A program made the position numbers and the translations under genes. The notes beneath the pieces were generated by a model. It saw nothing but the letters and a program-made list of their open reading frames with translations, was not told the DNA's origin and did no database searches. This document shows, piece after piece, positions 61,690-64,000 of a stretch of DNA of 64,000 nucleotides; position 1 is the stretch's first letter; every line of letters begins with the position of its first letter. Source of the DNA: Streptomyces sp. NBC_00490 (GTDB taxonomy: Bacteria > Actinomycetota > Actinomycetes > Streptomycetales > Streptomycetaceae); the NCBI RefSeq assembly GCF_036013645.1, contig NZ_CP107869.1:1860001-1924000 (forward strand). Direction: 5' to 3'.

Positions 61690-64000
61690 GTGCCGCACCA
61701 CGAACCGAACGGCCAGTCAACGTCCTGGACCCGTCAGTCCTTCCTGCGGGGCATGGCCGCAGCAGGAGCGGCTCCCCTGCTTCCCGGGCTGCTGCCCGCC
61801 GCGACCGCCCGGGCCGCGGAGTCCAGCCGGCCCGGCTTCCTCCTGGTGGGTGAGGGCGCCGCCGTCGACGTGTTCGTGGACGCCGTCGACGACCCCGCCG
61901 TGATCCGCGCCGCCGGCGATCTGCGGGCGGACATCGAGCGGGTCGGCGGAGTACGGCCGGGGCTGCTGCACGAACTGCCCGCGAAGACGGACCGGTTGGT
62001 CGTGGTGGGCACGATCGGCTCGAGTCCGGTCATCGACCGCCTCGTCGCGGCGGGACGGCTCGACGTCTCCGGGGTCCGGGGGCGCTGGGAGGCCTCCGTC
62101 ACCCAGGTGGTGGAGCGCCCGGTGCCCGGTGTGCGGCGCGCCCTGGTCATCGCGGGCAGCGACCGGCGGGGCACCGTCTACGGCGTCTACGACACCTCGG
62201 AGCGCATCGGGGTCTCCCCCTGGTACTGGTGGGCCGACGTGCCGGTCGAGCGCCGTGACACCGTGACGGTCCCGGCGGACACCGTCAAACGGCGTGAGCC
62301 GTCCGTCCGTTACCGCGGCATCTTCATCAACGACGAGCAGAACCTGACCACGTGGTCGCACCGCACCCAGGAAACCGACAAGAACATCGGCCCCGAGACG
62401 TACAAGCGCGTCTTCGAGCTCCTGCTCCGACTCAAGGCCAACTACCTGTGGCCGGCCATGCACCCCTACTCCGACTTCTTCAACAAGCACCGCGACAACC
62501 CCGAACTGGCCGACCGCTACGGCATCGTCGTCGGCTCCAGCCACCCCGAGGCGCTGCTGCGCAACGGTGTCCACGAGTGGGAGCCGTGGGCCGCCGAGCA
62601 CCCGAACGCGGACGGCACCCCGCCGGTGTACGACTACACCGTGAACCCCTCGGTCATCTCCGACTACTGGAGAGCCCGGGCGAGACAGAACGCGGCGTAC
62701 GAGAGCAGCTGGACGCTCGGCATGCGGGGGCTGCACGACAGCGCGCTGGAGACGAAGTACGCGACGACGATCCCCGAGAAGGTCGTCGTGATGAACGACA
62801 TCATCGCCGAACAGCGCCGGACCCTGACCGAGGAGGTCGGTGCGGCGGCCGAGCCGCAGATCTTCATCCCGTACAAGGAGGTGCTGGACCTCTACAACGC
62901 GGGCGTCCAGGTCCCCGAGGACGTGACCCTGATCTGGCCGGACGACAACCACGGCAACATGCGCCAGCTGCCGAACGACGCGGAGCGCGCCCGTCCGGGC
63001 GGCAACGGCATCTACTACCACCTCTCCTACTGGGGCCGCCCGAAAAGCTATCTGTGGCTGGACACCACGCAACTGGCCAAGGTCTGGCAGGAGTTGCGCC
63101 GTGTGCATGAGCACGGCGTCGACCGCATGTGGATCTTCAACGTGGGTGACCTCAAGTCGATCGAGACCGGGCTGTCCTTCTCCATGGACATGGCCTGGGA
63201 CGTGGACCGGTGGGACGCCGACGACGTGGAGGACTTCCTCGCCGAGTGGGCCGGACGGCAGTTCGGGCGTCTGCACCGGCGGGAGATCGCGGCGATCCGC
63301 ACCGAGTACTACCGGCTGGCGGCGGAGCTGCGGCCGGAGTTCATCGCCCGCGGGATCCTGTCCGTGATCCACCACGGAGATGAGGCGGGGCGCCGCCTCG
63401 GCGCGTACGACCGGCTGCTGGGCCGGGTGCGGGCGGTGGGCGCCGAGTTGCCCGAGGCGTACCGGGACGCCTTCTTCGAACTGGTCGAATACCCGGTCCA
63501 TGGCGCCTACTTGATGAACCTCAAGTACTACTGGGCGGACCGCAACGGGCTGGCGGTGACACAGGGGCGCGGTGCGGGGACCAACCGGTTCGCGGACCTG
63601 GCAGAGGCGGCCCACGCCCAGGAGGCGGCGCTGACCAAGCGGTACAACACCGAGGTGGCGGGCGGGAAGTGGGACGGGATCGTGAACCCGTACCCTTCGC
63701 AGATCCCCAAGGCGCCGGGGCGGCCGAGCGTCACCCGGGTGGCCCGGCGCGAGACCTCGGGGCTCGGCGTGGCGGCCGAGGGAAACGAGACCGGGGCGGC
63801 CCGGCCGCTGTCCTTCTCCTCCTCCACCCGCGACCGGCGCTTCGTGGACGTCTTCAACACCGGCTTCCTCGCCCTGGACTGGACGGCCGAGCCCGGCGCC
63901 CCCTGGCTCCGGCTGAGCTCGGCGGGCGGATCCCTCACCGAGCAGACCCGGGTGTGGGTCGAGGTCGACTGGGCCCGGGCGCCCGAGGGCACGCTCGACA
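61690..64000 (+). CDS. GH115 family glycoside hydrolase (alpha-glucuronidase type), 3' part outside the window
   Basis: The open frame runs off the right edge with 770 codons visible. A Tat-like signal (WTRQSFLRGMAAAGAAPLLP, with RQ instead of RR) is followed by GH115 features: RREPSVRYRGIFINDEQN, LKANYLWPAMHPYSDFFNKH, WTLGMRGLHDSALETKY, IWPDDNHGNMRQLPNDAER and YYHLSYWGRPKSYLWLDTTQ. The family removes 4-O-methylglucuronic acid from xylan side chains. GTG 61690 has GGAAAGG 9 nt upstream. A LacI-type box lies about 90 nt upstream. The C-terminal domains are not in view; the last part visible begins a beta domain (WTAEPGAPWLRLSSAGGSLT). Confidence 0.9.
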   Translation, partial: MPHHEPNGQSTSWTRQSFLRGMAAAGAAPLLPGLLPAATARAAESSRPGFLLVGEGAAVDVFVDAVDDPAVIRAAGDLRADIERVGGVRPGLLHELPAKTDRLVVVGTIGSSPVIDRLVAAGRLDVSGVRGRWEASVTQVVERPVPGVRRALVIAGSDRRGTVYGVYDTSERIGVSPWYWWADVPVERRDTVTVPADTVKRREPSVRYRGIFINDEQNLTTWSHRTQETDKNIGPETYKRVFELLLRLKANYLWPAMHPYSDFFNKHRDNPELADRYGIVVGSSHPEALLRNGVHEWEPWAAEHPNADGTPPVYDYTVNPSVISDYWRARARQNAAYESSWTLGMRGLHDSALETKYATTIPEKVVVMNDIIAEQRRTLTEEVGAAAEPQIFIPYKEVLDLYNAGVQVPEDVTLIWPDDNHGNMRQLPNDAERARPGGNGIYYHLSYWGRPKSYLWLDTTQLAKVWQELRRVHEHGVDRMWIFNVGDLKSIETGLSFSMDMAWDVDRWDADDVEDFLAEWAGRQFGRLHRREIAAIRTEYYRLAAELRPEFIARGILSVIHHGDEAGRRLGAYDRLLGRVRAVGAELPEAYRDAFFELVEYPVHGAYLMNLKYYWADRNGLAVTQGRGAGTNRFADLAEAAHAQEAALTKRYNTEVAGGKWDGIVNPYPSQIPKAPGRPSVTRVARRETSGLGVAAEGNETGAARPLSFSSSTRDRRFVDVFNTGFLALDWTAEPGAPWLRLSSAGGSLTEQTRVWVEVDWARAPEGTLD

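Noticed and set aside
61717..63615. A 632-codon minus-strand frame opposite the GH115 gene
   Set aside because: The plus strand carries an unbroken frame with GH115 motifs and a good start, so this is a shadow.
1..64000. Search for mobile elements, tRNA-linked integration sites and defence systems
   Set aside because: No transposase, integrase, phage, restriction, toxin-antitoxin or CRISPR-associated gene was recognised, and coding style is uniform across the window.

Overview
The window is a stretch of high-GC actinobacterial chromosome, almost certainly Streptomyces. Codon third positions are nearly all G or C, GTG starts are frequent, neighbouring genes often overlap by GTGA or ATGA, and many products belong to actinobacterial families (DUF6421, DUF6214, DUF5997, DUF5134, Rv1733c, LVIVD/DUF305). 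No rRNA, tRNA, insertion sequence, CRISPR array, prophage or replication origin was seen. It reads as ordinary chromosome rich in metabolic, regulatory and plant-polysaccharide genes.

Layout. 1-3.5 kb: a cut-off flavin reductase behind a cysteine-ending leader peptide, a thioredoxin-like protein divergent from a DUF4395 membrane protein, a PlsC acyltransferase and a duplicated-domain cysteine-rich protein. 3.5-9.4 kb, minus strand: a membrane protein, a B3/B4-domain protein, a transglutaminase-like protein and a tight DUF6421-SDR-threonine aldolase operon. 9.8-14 kb: GDPD, GNAT, two VOC proteins, aldo/keto reductase and cupin. 14-19 kb, minus strand: a clan GH-A glycosidase with carbohydrate-binding modules but no signal peptide, then a MarR-FUSC exporter pair. 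19-23.4 kb, plus strand: DUF5134, M56 peptidase, PAP2 phosphatase coupled to a zinc-ribbon protein, HAD and TetR. 23.4-30.6 kb: LVIVD and DUF305 secreted proteins, DUF6214, ferredoxin-NADP reductase, NCS2 permease, and an ArsR regulator divergent from an old yellow enzyme. 30.9-33.6 kb: divergent secreted PHB-type esterase with CBM2 and PL3 pectate lyase, with a CebR-like box. 33.6-47 kb: PaaX/AidB pair, HEAT-repeat protein, Rv1733c protein, Asp-box propeller, uracil-DNA glycosylase coupled to a BadF-type kinase, a CbiX-like pseudoenzyme, a lactonase with a DasR-like site, FUSC/AsnC pair and HAD. 47-52.3 kb: TetR divergent from a single-chain acyl-CoA carboxylase, and a BBE-type flavoprotein. 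52.4-64 kb: a large LuxR (LAL) regulator, GH127 with an inserted LamG domain, an HTH-less LysR-type protein divergent from DUF5997, a delta-60/RTX-like secreted protein, and a GH115 enzyme running off the end.

How it fits together. A recurring arrangement is a local regulator next to, and often divergent from, its probable target, with a clear inverted repeat between them: MarR/FUSC, ArsR/OYE, PaaX/AidB, TetR/carboxylase. The secreted CAZymes (PL3, CE1-CBM2, GH127, GH115) fit a soil saprophyte degrading pectin, arabinan and glucuronoxylan. Two loci 29 kb apart share an identical 14-nt box around AAGCGCTT, suggesting common LacI-type control. The least explained items are the cysteine leader RNA, the DUF6421 operon, the HTH-less LysR/DUF5997 pair and the CbiX-like protein without metal-binding histidines.

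Limits: family names come from reading motifs, not database searches. Promoters, operators and terminators are by eye. Several start codons are choices based on ribosome-binding sites and are flagged.
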